Positions 34,196 to 42,843 of a stretch of DNA of 64,000 nucleotides are shown one piece after another (positions within the stretch are counted from its first letter, which is position 1; each line of letters starts with the position of its first letter). The notes below the pieces were generated by a model, which had not been told where the DNA came from, made no database searches, and saw only the letters and a program-made list of their open reading frames with translations. Source of the stretch: JANQJA01 sp040880285. Lineage in GTDB: Bacteria; Pseudomonadota; Gammaproteobacteria; Pseudomonadales; Azotimanducaceae. The position numbers and the translations under genes are program-made. Where the stretch lies: the NCBI GenBank assembly GCA_040880285.1, contig JBBDIT010000055.1, positions 124,001 to 188,000 of the forward strand, given 5' to 3'.

Positions 34196-34870
34196 TTGTC
34201 GTTAGTCGATTGGCCTCGTTCAGAACGGCCGCGGGAGAAACTCCTCAAATGTGGTGCAGCGGCCCTCTCTGACGCTGAGTTGCTTGCCATATTCCTGCGA
34301 ACCGGCACGAGTGGTCTGCCGGTAGTCCATCTCGCCCGGGAATTACTATCAAGCTTTGGTGGTATTCGTGGCCTGCTTGAGGCAGACGAGGAGACCCTGA
34401 CGGTTGCAAAGGGCGTGGGACCGGCAAAATATGCACAGCTACGGGCAGCGCTTGAGTTAACCCAGCGATATCTCCAGGCGGGATTTGAGCGCGGGGATGC
34501 AATTTCCGACCCGGCGGTAACCCGGCAATATCTCAAGGGCAAGCTGCGCGGCTACGGGCGTGAGGTCTTTGCGTGCATGTACCTCGATAACCAGCATCGG
34601 CTGATCTCCTACGAGGAGCTCTTTTTTGGGACCATTGACGGGGCCAGCGTGCATCCCCGGGAAGTCGTCAAGCGTGTCCTCAAACACAACGCCGCCGCGG
34701 TCATCTTTGCACATAACCATCCGTCCGGTGTCGCCGAACCGAGCCAGGCGGACCGGCGTATTACCGACCGGCTAAAGTCCGCCCTGTTGCTGATAGATGT
34801 GCGGGTCCTCGACCACATGATTGTGGGGGACCAGGAGGTTTTGTCCTTTGCCGAGAGGGGATTATTATGA
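34196..34870 (+). CDS. radC: RadC family JAMM-type protein
   Basis: A 224-residue RadC protein from the TTG at 34196, preceded by AAGGAG. The start SLVDWPRSERPREKLL and the JAMM metal motif FAHNHPSGVAEPSQAD (about 170-185) fit the family. An upstream in-frame start at 34166 would add ten residues with no family match. A role in DNA repair was once proposed and has been doubted; some members act with transposons, so function remains open. Lies between coaBC and rpmB as usual. Confidence 0.93.
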   Translation: MSLVDWPRSERPREKLLKCGAAALSDAELLAIFLRTGTSGLPVVHLARELLSSFGGIRGLLEADEETLTVAKGVGPAKYAQLRAALELTQRYLQAGFERGDAISDPAVTRQYLKGKLRGYGREVFACMYLDNQHRLISYEELFFGTIDGASVHPREVVKRVLKHNAAAVIFAHNHPSGVAEPSQADRRITDRLKSALLLIDVRVLDHMIVGDQEVLSFAERGLL

Positions 34871-34901
34871 AGCCCGGGGCCCGGCGCCTGCACAGGAATA
34901 T

Positions 34902-34930
34902 TTGATGTCGGTTGCCGCATCTGGTATAAA
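34902..34930 (+). promoter_or_regulatory. Sigma-70 type promoter for rpmB-rpmG
   Basis: TTGATG (34902-34907) and TATAAA (34925-34930) are separated by 17 bases, matching the sigma-70 consensus in four and five of six positions. The predicted start lies about 55 bases before rpmB. A T-rich stretch (seven T) follows in the leader just before the gene. Confidence 0.65.
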
Positions 34931-34990
34931 GCACGGCTCTTAGCCAACAGCCCTATTTTTTTGGGTCCGAACTCGCAGGGAAAATTCGAC

Positions 34991-35227
34991 ATGTCAAAGG
35001 TATGTCAGGTAACCGGCAAGCGGCCGGTTAGCGGAAACAACGTTTCTCACTCACACGCAAAGACCAAGCGTCGATTTGTGCCAAACGTACATGACCATAA
35101 ATTCTGGCTCGAATCTGAAAACAGGTTCATCAAACTTCGTGTGTCCGCGAAGGGCATGCGCATCATCGATAAAAAAGGTATCGACCAGGTTGTCGCCGAA
35201 TTACGCGCCAACGGTAACCGGGTTTAA
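34991..35227 (+). CDS. rpmB: 50S ribosomal protein L28
   Basis: A 78-residue L28 with the standard start MSKVCQVTGKRPVSGNNVSH and the motif KTKRRFVPN. The frame is open ten residues further upstream, but the ATG at 34991 gives the family length. It is the first gene of a two-gene ribosomal operon with rpmG, 12 bases downstream. Confidence 0.98.
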   Translation: MSKVCQVTGKRPVSGNNVSHSHAKTKRRFVPNVHDHKFWLESENRFIKLRVSAKGMRIIDKKGIDQVVAELRANGNRV

Positions 35228-35239
35228 CGGAGGTCTATC

Positions 35240-35395
35240 GTGAGAGAGAAAATCAAACTGGTCTCATCTGCTGGTACTGGTCATTATTACACCACGACCA
35301 AAAACAAGCGCAATATGCCGGATAAAATGGAGATCAAAAAATTTGATCCCGTCGTTCGCAAGCATGTGATCTACAAAGAAGGCAAGATCAAGTAA
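35240..35395 (+). CDS. rpmG: 50S ribosomal protein L33
   Basis: A 51-residue L33 beginning with GTG, with a GGAGGT site 5 bases or so before it. The protein reads REKIKLVSSAGTGHYYTTTK then NKRNMPDKMEIKKFDP, and ends HVIYKEGKIK, the standard L33. It lacks the zinc-binding Cys pairs, so it is the zinc-free form. The stop is a single base from the stop end of the convergent hydantoinase gene, leaving no room for a terminator between them. Confidence 0.97.
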   Translation: MREKIKLVSSAGTGHYYTTTKNKRNMPDKMEIKKFDPVVRKHVIYKEGKIK

Positions 35396-35396
35396 A

Positions 35397-37379
35397 TTAG
35401 CCCTCGGTTCTTTGAAGTACCAGGTTCCCCACTGTATCAATTTGTGCGTGCCATCCGATCTTAACAAGGGTCGTGGAATGGTGCTCTGTTACCAGTGCCG
35501 GGCCATCAAAGGCATAACCGCCCGGTAAATCTTCCCTTTGGTACAGGGGGACATCCACCTCGATACCCTCTAGAGAAATTGATTTTTTAACCACCTGTGA
35601 AACCTCTCCGACAACCGGTAACGACAGGGTGCGCGTGTCTGCCTCCAGATGTACTCGCAGATTTAACATTTCCACTGGCCGATCCAGGTCATGTCCGTAT
35701 TGCTGCTTGTGTGCCTGGTGAAACTCTTTGGTGCTAAGGTCCAGGCTGGAATAGGCAACATTGATGGTAAAGGTTTGACCCTGGTAGCGAAGGTCGAGAC
35801 TTCGTTTGATCGAGAACTTCTCGATGCCTTCAGCTGCCAATTCTTCCTTGCCCTGGGACTCGAGTTCCCCGTACAGATCGGCGAGGCGCTGTGCGTCCAG
35901 AGCCGATAGCAGGCAGCGGTGAGTTTGGATCAGTTCCCGCCCGGGTGGGCTCGCCAACATCCCGAACGCCGATAGCACGCCACTATTTATGGGTACGATA
36001 GCCTCAGTCATTTGGAGGGACTCGGCCAGATCACAAAAGTGCAGGCCGCCGGCGCCACCAAAGCAAGCCAGTGTGAACTCCCGTGGATCATGTCCACGCT
36101 GGATCGAGATGACACGGAGTGCTTGGCTCATGTGTTCATTGGCGATCTGGATAATTCCGAACGCCAATTGCACAATAGATATCCCCAGTTCTTGCGCAAG
36201 TGGCGCCATCGCAGCCTCGGCGGCTGACCGATCGAGTTGCATGCGCCCGCCTAGAAATGCGTCTTCCCGTAACCGGCCAAGGACCAGGTTAGCGTCGGTG
36301 ACGGTGGGGCGTGTTCCGCCCCTGCCATAGCATGCCGGTCCCGGCTCTGCGCCAGCGCTCTCGGGGCCCACCTGTAACAATCCACCGGCATCGACATAGG
36401 CAATGGAACCGCCACCGGCGCCGATCGTATGAATATCCGCCATGGGAACGCCAACCGGGAACCCGGCAACGCGACCCTCATTGGTCAGTTTGATGGCCCC
36501 ATCCAGCAAGGATACGTCGGTAGACGTACCGCCCATATCGAACGTCATGAGTTTGTGTCGGTTAAGAACATTGCCGATAAATATCGAAGCCGCCAGACCG
36601 CCAGCGGGACCGGATAACAAAAGATTGACCGCCCGGTTGGCGGCCTGGTTCGAGGCGATGGTGAGTCCCGACGATTGCATGATGGACAATGAGCTCGGAG
36701 CCAGGGCTTCACCCAATTCAGTCAAGTATTGATGGATCAAGGGCCCGATCCAGGCGTTGAGCCAGGTAGTCATGCCCCGTTCATACTCGCGATACTCCGG
36801 CAATACCGTGGAAGATCGAGACACGAAGTAATTGCAGCCTTCTCCACTGAATAACTCTTCAATGGCGATTTCATGCGCTGGCTGCAGGAACGAGAACAAT
36901 AGATTGATTGCGATTGCCTCTGGCGCGAGGGCATCGACTTCTGCTTTCAATTTGCGCAGTTTCTCTTGAGTCAATGGCGTCACTTCCTTGCCCTGCGCGT
37001 CCATTCGGCAATCAATTTCGAACAGAAGCTCTGGCTCAAACGGGTGCGCCCGGGGTGATGGGGTCAGGTCATATAGCCGGTCCCTGGTTTGGCGTCCGAT
37101 GAGGAGCAGGTCGCGCAGGCCCTTGTTGGTGATATAAGCCGTGCGAACGCCTTTGCCCTCCAGCGCGGCGTTGGTGGCGACGGTAGTACCGTGAACGATG
37201 ACCAGCTCGCCCCTGCTGGCTGCCCCGGACAGTGCCATATCATTGATGCCTTCGAGGATCGCGGTTTGTGGTGAGACAGGATTCGACAATACCTTGTGTA
37301 CCCTTTGCTCATGGCCACTGAATAGAACGAAATCGGTAAACGTTCCTCCCGTGTCGATCCCTAACAGTGCTTTGGCCAT
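35397..37379 (-). CDS. Hydantoinase/oxoprolinase subunit A (HyuA-like)
   Basis: A 660-residue protein of the hydantoinase A/5-oxoprolinase A family, with an actin-like ATPase fold: LLGIDTGGTFTDFVLF at the start, VIVHGTTVATNAALEGKG, and a second nucleotide-binding part with MTFDMGGTSTDVSLLDG. The GGAGG run in CFGGAGGLHFC is also typical. The family opens 5-oxoproline or hydantoin rings in an ATP-dependent way, normally with a B subunit. No hyuB is adjacent, so its partner is elsewhere or absent. It is not part of the conserved rpmG-mutM context and may be an insertion. Confidence 0.88.
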   Translation of the reverse strand: MAKALLGIDTGGTFTDFVLFSGHEQRVHKVLSNPVSPQTAILEGINDMALSGAASRGELVIVHGTTVATNAALEGKGVRTAYITNKGLRDLLLIGRQTRDRLYDLTPSPRAHPFEPELLFEIDCRMDAQGKEVTPLTQEKLRKLKAEVDALAPEAIAINLLFSFLQPAHEIAIEELFSGEGCNYFVSRSSTVLPEYREYERGMTTWLNAWIGPLIHQYLTELGEALAPSSLSIMQSSGLTIASNQAANRAVNLLLSGPAGGLAASIFIGNVLNRHKLMTFDMGGTSTDVSLLDGAIKLTNEGRVAGFPVGVPMADIHTIGAGGGSIAYVDAGGLLQVGPESAGAEPGPACYGRGGTRPTVTDANLVLGRLREDAFLGGRMQLDRSAAEAAMAPLAQELGISIVQLAFGIIQIANEHMSQALRVISIQRGHDPREFTLACFGGAGGLHFCDLAESLQMTEAIVPINSGVLSAFGMLASPPGRELIQTHRCLLSALDAQRLADLYGELESQGKEELAAEGIEKFSIKRSLDLRYQGQTFTINVAYSSLDLSTKEFHQAHKQQYGHDLDRPVEMLNLRVHLEADTRTLSLPVVGEVSQVVKKSISLEGIEVDVPLYQREDLPGGYAFDGPALVTEHHSTTLVKIGWHAQIDTVGNLVLQRTEG

Positions 37380-37517
37380 CTGGGGTTCTGTCTCTCCGCT
37401 TCATCGGTGCACCGGACGACGTTAACAATAATTACGCCCTTTATCAGCATTGGCGCCTGAGCGATTGAGGCGTAAGGTAATCACTGAAATTGGAATTTCA
37501 CCTGTCGGTTGTTGCCA

Positions 37518-38330
37518 ATGCCTGAATTGCCTGAAGTTGAAACGACTCGTCTGGGCATTACGCCACATGTGGTGGGCAGGCGCGTTACCCGGGTCCTGGT
37601 GAGGGAGCCTCGATTACGTTGGCCGGTGAGTGAAGCGCTGGGTCAGGCGCTGACCGGTCAAACGATCGAGGCAGTTGAACGCCGTGCCAAGTACCTGTTG
37701 TTACGGAGTCCTGCTGGCACCGTGATGATTCATCTGGGAATGTCCGGCAGTCTTCGCGTCCTCGATGCAACCGTTCCCCCGGAAAAACATGATCATATTG
37801 ACCTTGCACTGGAAGGTGGGCAGGTATTGCGGTTTCGTGACCCCAGGCGGTTTGGCTCGGTATTCTGGCTTGTGGGCGATGACTCGCATCCGCTATTACA
37901 GGAGCTGGGGCCCGAACCCCTGCACGAAGATTTTGGCGGTACCCACCTTTTCCAGCGTTCCCGCGGACGCAAGACCCCGGTCAAAGTCTTTTTGATGAAC
38001 AGCCAAATTGTCGTCGGAGTCGGCAATATTTATGCGAATGAATCCCTGTATCGTGCCGGAATCCGGCCGACCCTTGCCGCCGGCCGAATTTCCCGTGGCC
38101 GCTATGACCGGTTAGCGGTCGCCGTAAAGGAGGTGTTGGCCGAGGCCATTGCTGCAGGCGGAACCACGCTGCAGGATTTTGTCAGGGAGGACGGATCCCC
38201 CGGTTATTTTCGCCACGACCTGAAAGTCTATGGGCGGGGCGGGGCGCCTTGTGCTCGCTGTATGCGGGCACTAACGGAAATTCGCCTGGGCCAGCGAACC
38301 ACGGTTTTTTGTGGTCGATGTCAGCGATAA
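37518..38330 (+). CDS. mutM: Formamidopyrimidine-DNA glycosylase
   Basis: A 270-residue glycosylase/AP lyase removing 8-oxoguanine. The catalytic N-terminal proline and Glu are in MPELPEVETTR. The mid-region HLGMSGSLRV and the helix-two-turn-helix part VGNIYANESLYRAGI are conserved, as is the zinc finger CARCMRAL with FCGRCQR at the end. The start is the ATG at 37518; an ATG at 37509 would add three residues before the Pro that must be N-terminal. Confidence 0.97.
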   Translation: MPELPEVETTRLGITPHVVGRRVTRVLVREPRLRWPVSEALGQALTGQTIEAVERRAKYLLLRSPAGTVMIHLGMSGSLRVLDATVPPEKHDHIDLALEGGQVLRFRDPRRFGSVFWLVGDDSHPLLQELGPEPLHEDFGGTHLFQRSRGRKTPVKVFLMNSQIVVGVGNIYANESLYRAGIRPTLAAGRISRGRYDRLAVAVKEVLAEAIAAGGTTLQDFVREDGSPGYFRHDLKVYGRGGAPCARCMRALTEIRLGQRTTVFCGRCQR

Positions 38331-38563
38331 CACCATAGTTTCGCCCTGCAAAGTCAGGATAGTGGCCCGATATGAATTGACTGCCCTTGTGTGAAGCTCG
38401 TGGCAAGCGGTGGCAGGCGACTTCAATCTGGGCCGCTACCAAAATCATTTGTAATCAGCGTGAAATGGGCTTAACCTTTCACACTCGGCACTATTTCTAT
38501 GTAATGGCTTAAATATTAACTACTTACATCCATTACCTAGAATCAGAAACAGGATTTGCAAAT

Positions 38564-38878
38564 ATGGACAAGAAACGTTTTCAGAGTCTGGTTATGGCGG
38601 CGCTGCTGACCTGCTTGCCTCTGGCGTCTTACGCCGAACGGGTGAATGAGAATCCGTCCGCGGGTGAAATGATGGCGGACCTGGTGATTGCGAGACCGGT
38701 CGGGATTGGCATCTTCGCGCTCGGCACGGTGACATTTGTTGCCACGCTGCCTTTCTCGCTCCTTGGTGGCAATATGATCGAAGCTGCCGACACACTGGTG
38801 ATGGTACCGGCAAAGGAGGTGTTCGTTCGATGCCTTGGTTGTACAAGTCCGGGGCGGAAGGAAAAACTCAGCAATTAA
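38564..38878 (+). CDS. Small two-segment envelope protein
   Basis: A 104-residue protein with a signal peptide (about 1-24, cleaved near SYA) and a hydrophobic pair of segments separated by a short turn (about 43-70), with RPVGIGIFALGTVTFVATLP and FSLLGGN followed by EAADTLVMVPAKEVFVRCLG. Similar small proteins occur in many gammaproteobacteria, sometimes misnamed multidrug transporters; the function is unknown. It is preceded by about 230 non-coding bases with no clear hairpin. Confidence 0.6.
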   Translation: MDKKRFQSLVMAALLTCLPLASYAERVNENPSAGEMMADLVIARPVGIGIFALGTVTFVATLPFSLLGGNMIEAADTLVMVPAKEVFVRCLGCTSPGRKEKLSN

Positions 38879-38898
38879 ACCGGGGCTCCAGTCGCTGT

Positions 38899-39381
38899 TC
38901 AGCTGTTAGTGATCTCACCGTTTGTTAAAGCCCGCGCAACGGCGGGGTGGACAAACTTTGAAATGTCACCGCCATAGGATGCAATCTGGCGGACGAGGGT
39001 GGACGAGATATAAGAAAACTCTTCTGATGGTGCGAGAAAAACTGTCTCCAGTCCTGGTTGCAACGACCGGTTCATAGAGAGCATCTGGAATTCATACTCG
39101 AAGTCGGTCACGGTCCTGATGCCCTTGAGGATAACCGTGGCTCCCACGTCACGCGCAAAATCAACCGTCAGCGTATTAAATCCTGCAACGTCCACCTCTT
39201 CGATATGGGCCAATGCTTGCTTTGCCAGGTTAACCCTGAGTTCAAGTTCGCTGGGGCTCTTGTGTGGGCTGGTTGCTATACCAAGGACAACCTTGTCAAA
39301 GATTTGAGAGGCTCTCTCTACAAGATCGGTGTGGCCGTTATGTATTGGATTGAAAGTTCCCGGATATAATACGGTGGTCAT
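38899..39381 (-). CDS. coaD: Phosphopantetheine adenylyltransferase
   Basis: A 160-residue nucleotidyltransferase making dephospho-CoA. The HxGH motif is in TFNPIHNGHTDLVERA near the start, and the ISSTLVRQIA motif near residue 127. The ATG at 39381 gives the usual start MTTVLYPGTFNP; an upstream in-frame start at 39417 adds 12 residues. Neighbours rsmD and, divergently, ftsY match other gammaproteobacteria. Confidence 0.97.
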   Translation of the reverse strand: MTTVLYPGTFNPIHNGHTDLVERASQIFDKVVLGIATSPHKSPSELELRVNLAKQALAHIEEVDVAGFNTLTVDFARDVGATVILKGIRTVTDFEYEFQMLSMNRSLQPGLETVFLAPSEEFSYISSTLVRQIASYGGDISKFVHPAVARALTNGEITNS

Positions 39382-39441
39382 GGTCAGGTTGGCCCTGTAG
39401 CTACTGCGAAGCACCAATAATACACAAGCGGTGATGCCAAT

Positions 39442-40050
39442 TCAGCGATTCTGGCGCAGCGATGGCTCAACCAGACAATACTGGACCTGACCGGCACGCT
39501 TTTGGCGGGACAGGATAAGTGTTCCGGGTAGTCCGGCCGGATCCATGGTAACGCCTGACTCGATATAGCATTTTCCTTCCGGCGAGAGCATGCCTGCCTC
39601 GCAAATTTGTGAAAGGATAGGGACAACGTTGTTTTCTTTATAAGGTGGATCGAGAAATATCAGATCGAACGGCGCCTCTGAAAAGGCCTCAATGTAGGCT
39701 TCAGCCCTGCCATGTACCGTCTGGTAAGTGGCAGGATCTGCCTTCAATCTCGTCAGGTTCGCCTCGATCGCAGCCACTGAAACCTGATCAGATTCAACAA
39801 AGGTTACCTGTGCCGCTCCCCTTGATAATGCCTCCATGCCGAGGGCTCCACTTCCAGCGTATAATTCAAGGCAGCGGGCGCCGGCGACGTCAAATTGCAG
39901 CCAATTGAACAAGGTTTCGCGGACACGGTCCGGTGTGGGTCTGAGCCCGGGGCGATTGGGAAATGAGACTTTGCGGCTCCGCCAGTTTCCACCGATAATT
40001 CGCAGCGTGAGATCATGTGTATTCACTCCGGGATTTTCCTGGTCACGCAT
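39442..40050 (-). CDS. rsmD: 16S rRNA (guanine966-N2)-methyltransferase RsmD
   Basis: A 202-residue methyltransferase for G966 of 16S rRNA. Motif I is CLELYAGSGALGMEALSRGA (about 60-79), and motif IV DPPY is in LIFLDPPYKEN. The opening LRIIGGNWRSRKVSFPNRPGLRPTPDRVRETLFNWL is the family pattern, split over the N-terminus. The first ten residues (MRDQENPGVN) may be a slightly long start. It is divergent from ftsY. Confidence 0.94.
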   Translation of the reverse strand: MRDQENPGVNTHDLTLRIIGGNWRSRKVSFPNRPGLRPTPDRVRETLFNWLQFDVAGARCLELYAGSGALGMEALSRGAAQVTFVESDQVSVAAIEANLTRLKADPATYQTVHGRAEAYIEAFSEAPFDLIFLDPPYKENNVVPILSQICEAGMLSPEGKCYIESGVTMDPAGLPGTLILSRQKRAGQVQYCLVEPSLRQNR

Positions 40051-40106
40051 TGCGCCATTTCGAAATAGTTAGTAATCAAGGAATACAAATTCAAGGCGGT
40101 ACACTT

Positions 40107-41099
40107 TTGGTTAATGTAAAAAACACTGTTGCAAATAGTGGAGATGATGGCAAGACCAGCTTCTTCTCACGTATTAAAACAGGACTCGGTCGAACACGGG
40201 CTCGATTTTCAGCCGGGCTTGGCAATGTATTCCTTGGCAAAAAAGTCATTGATCAGGAACTGCTCGAAGAGATTGAGACGATCCTCCTGTCGTCTGATGT
40301 GGGTGTCTCGGCAACCTGTGAAATTCTGGATGACTTGACGCAAAAGGTCGCACGAAAGGAGCTGGACAATGTTGAGGCGCTTCATGAGCATCTGCAGCAG
40401 GTGCTGACAGACCTGCTCACACCGGTAGAAGTTCCACTTGAAATTCCGGACCAGGCGCATCCATTCGTCATATTGATGGTAGGGGTCAATGGTGCAGGAA
40501 AAACCACCACCATTGGGAAACTGGCCAAGCGTTTGCAGTACGCGGGCAAGTCCGTTTTATTGGCGGCAGGGGATACTTTCCGTGCCGCGGCAGTGGAACA
40601 ATTGACGGCGTGGGGTGAGCGCAACCGGGTGGATGTCATCGCCCAACGTGCGGGAGCAGACAGCGCTTCGGTGATCTACGACGCCCTCGCCCAGGCACGA
40701 TCGCGTGGCGTCGATGTGCTCATTGCCGACACCGCCGGCCGGCTCCAAAACCGGAAAAATTTGATGGACGAGCTGGGCAAGATCAGGAAGGTGATGGGAA
40801 AGCTGGATCCGGAGGCACCACATGAAGTGTTGCTGGTGCTTGACGCGAGTACTGGTCAAAATGCGATTTCACAGGCGAGGGAGTTCCTTGCAGCAGTGAA
40901 CGTGACGGGAATTGCACTTACCAAGCTGGACGGTACCGCAAAAGGCGGAGTCATTTTCGCAATCGCCAGGGAACTGGGATTGCCGATTCGCTTCGTTGGT
41001 GTCGGCGAGCAGATCGATGACCTGCAGCCTTTTGTTGCGCATGAATTCGTCGCGGCCCTGTTTGAAGGCATAGGCGATACCGGCGAAGAATCCCAATGA
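40107..41099 (+). CDS. ftsY: Signal recognition particle receptor FtsY
   Basis: A 330-residue SRP GTPase receptor from the TTG at 40107, preceded by AAGGCGG. The N-terminal acidic A domain is very short, going straight to the helical N domain (about 20-110) and the GTPase G domain. G motifs: GVNGAGKTTTIGKLA, DTFRAAAVEQL, DTAGRLQ, and TKLDGTAKGGV. It targets ribosome-SRP complexes to the SecYEG translocon. An upstream ATG at 40017 runs into the rsmD start region and is unlikely. The operon continues with ftsE and ftsX. Confidence 0.96.
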   Translation: MVNVKNTVANSGDDGKTSFFSRIKTGLGRTRARFSAGLGNVFLGKKVIDQELLEEIETILLSSDVGVSATCEILDDLTQKVARKELDNVEALHEHLQQVLTDLLTPVEVPLEIPDQAHPFVILMVGVNGAGKTTTIGKLAKRLQYAGKSVLLAAGDTFRAAAVEQLTAWGERNRVDVIAQRAGADSASVIYDALAQARSRGVDVLIADTAGRLQNRKNLMDELGKIRKVMGKLDPEAPHEVLLVLDASTGQNAISQAREFLAAVNVTGIALTKLDGTAKGGVIFAIARELGLPIRFVGVGEQIDDLQPFVAHEFVAALFEGIGDTGEESQ

Positions 41100-41117
41100 G
41101 ACCCTTGCAGGACCGCG

Positions 41118-41777
41118 ATGATTCGATTTGACCAGGTCAGCAAAAGATATCCGGGTGGAAAGGATGCGCTTTCCCGGGTCAGCTTTGAGCTACGCGATGA
41201 AGAAATGGCTTTCCTGACCGGACACTCGGGAGCCGGTAAGAGTACCCTGCTCAAACTGATCATTCTCATGGAACGGCCAAGCCAGGGCCAGGTCTTTGTC
41301 CAGAATACGAACCTGAATCGGGTTTCGAGGCGCAACATACCGCACCTTAGAAGAAATGTTGGAGTAGTGTTCCAGAACCATCAGCTGCTGTTTGACCGCA
41401 ATGTTTACGATAATGTTGCGCTACCACTGATCATCGCCGGCTACCAGCCGAGGGACATTGGCCGCAGGGTCCGTGCCGCCTTGTCCAAGGTCGGCCTTGG
41501 GAACAAGGAGAGGCAGTTCCCCATCACTTTGTCTGGCGGCGAACAACAAAGAGTTGGAATTGCACGTGCCGTGGTTAACCGGCCTCCTGTGCTGCTGGCA
41601 GACGAACCTACCGGGAATCTTGATCCGGACCTTTCCAGGGAAATCATGAGTCTGTTTGAGCAATTCAACCAGGTAGGCGTGACGGTACTCATTGCGACAC
41701 ACGACCTGGATCTGGTTGCGAGAATGAAAAAGAAACAGTTGACGCTTAGTGAGGGTCGACTTGAGGTGATCGAATAG
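41118..41777 (+). CDS. ftsE: Cell division ATP-binding protein FtsE
   Basis: A 219-residue ABC ATPase that, with FtsX, couples the Z-ring to peptidoglycan hydrolase activation through EnvC or a similar partner. Walker A is GHSGAGKSTLLK (about residues 36-47), the signature is LSGGEQQRVGIARA, and Walker B is LLADEPTGNLDPDLS. The phrase FQNHQLLFDRNVYDNVALPL is typical of FtsE. It starts 18 bases behind ftsY. Confidence 0.97.
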   Translation: MIRFDQVSKRYPGGKDALSRVSFELRDEEMAFLTGHSGAGKSTLLKLIILMERPSQGQVFVQNTNLNRVSRRNIPHLRRNVGVVFQNHQLLFDRNVYDNVALPLIIAGYQPRDIGRRVRAALSKVGLGNKERQFPITLSGGEQQRVGIARAVVNRPPVLLADEPTGNLDPDLSREIMSLFEQFNQVGVTVLIATHDLDLVARMKKKQLTLSEGRLEVIE

Positions 41778-41779
41778 CC

Positions 41780-42787
41780 GTGGCGACGCCTCCCCGACCC
41801 AGACAAAAGGAGAGACCAAAGCCCGCGCCAAAGGCAGCCGGGGGTGCAACCGCTGCTAACCAGGGACGCCTCGATCGTCTTTGGTCCTGGCTGGTTCATC
41901 ACCGATCAGTCGCAGCAACCAGTCTATTACAGTTGTTTGATAGCTGGCTCGCGAGCCTGATGACGTGGCTCGTGATTGGTGTCGCACTGGCACTGCCCAC
42001 GATCTTGTACCTGCTGCTGGTTAATGTGGGCGATGTTAGCTCGGAATGGGAGGGCAAGCCGAGGTTGAGCGTCTATCTGGTTGCGGATGTGGACGGCGCA
42101 GCAGGCCAGAGGTTTGCAGATCAGCTGGAAGAGATGGAGGCAATTGAAAGCGCGATGTTTATCAGTGCCGATCAGGCCCTTTTGGAATTCCAGGCGATGT
42201 CCGGTTTTGGGGATGTTTTGGCGTCGCTGGATAGAAATCCCTTGCCGGCGCTGATCGAGGTCGTGCCGGCACTGGAACAACCCAGTGAATTGCGGCTCCT
42301 GGTTGTGAATCTTGAGAAGATGGCGCCGGTTGAAAGTGTACAGGTGGATCTGGAGTGGATTGAACGGCTGTTTGCGATTTTGTCACTCGGCCAGCGTTTT
42401 GTGGCTGCATTGGGTTTTTTTCTTGCCCTTGGCGTGCTCCTCTCCATAGGCAATACCATTCGCCTTGCAATCGAGAGTCGCCGTAGTGAAATAGAAGTCG
42501 TCAAGTTGGTGGGGGGTACCGATAGTTTTGTACGCCGACCATTTCTTTACCTCGGATTCTGGTACGGTTTTGGTGGTGCCATCCTGGCCTGGGTGATGGT
42601 GGAAGCCAGCCTGCTGGTCCTGTCGGGTCCTGTTGATCGGCTGGTGCGATCCTATGACGATGACTTTTCCCTATTGGGATTGGGGTTAAACGTCACCTTG
42701 CTGCTTTGGCTGATTGGCGCGGCTCTCGGCGTGCTGGGGGCAGCACTGGCGGTGGGGCGACACCTGCATGAAATTGAGCCGCAATAG
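41780..42787 (+). CDS. ftsX: Cell division permease-like protein FtsX
   Basis: A 335-residue FtsX with four membrane segments: one at about 60-80, and three in the C-terminal third. A periplasmic loop (about 85-210) includes PRLSVYLVADVDGAAG and LEFQAMSGFGDVLASL, the domain that recruits hydrolase activators. The first 40 residues are rich in Pro, Lys and Ala (MATPPRPRQKERPKPAPKAA), a positively charged cytoplasmic tail. The start codon is GTG, two bases after the ftsE stop. Confidence 0.95.
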   Translation: MATPPRPRQKERPKPAPKAAGGATAANQGRLDRLWSWLVHHRSVAATSLLQLFDSWLASLMTWLVIGVALALPTILYLLLVNVGDVSSEWEGKPRLSVYLVADVDGAAGQRFADQLEEMEAIESAMFISADQALLEFQAMSGFGDVLASLDRNPLPALIEVVPALEQPSELRLLVVNLEKMAPVESVQVDLEWIERLFAILSLGQRFVAALGFFLALGVLLSIGNTIRLAIESRRSEIEVVKLVGGTDSFVRRPFLYLGFWYGFGGAILAWVMVEASLLVLSGPVDRLVRSYDDDFSLLGLGLNVTLLLWLIGAALGVLGAALAVGRHLHEIEPQ

Positions 42788-42843
42788 CAGTTATTTCCGA
42801 TGAATGTTAGAATTCGCGCCCTTTTGAGGCTGCCAGAGGCGCC

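Noticed and set aside
34931..34990. T-rich stretch before rpmB as a terminator or attenuator
   Set aside because: The only hairpin before it has a four-base stem, too weak to support a terminator.
38331..38563. The 233-base gap after mutM as a site for a small RNA or tRNA
   Set aside because: No cloverleaf, hairpin with T-run or clear promoter-terminator pair was seen.
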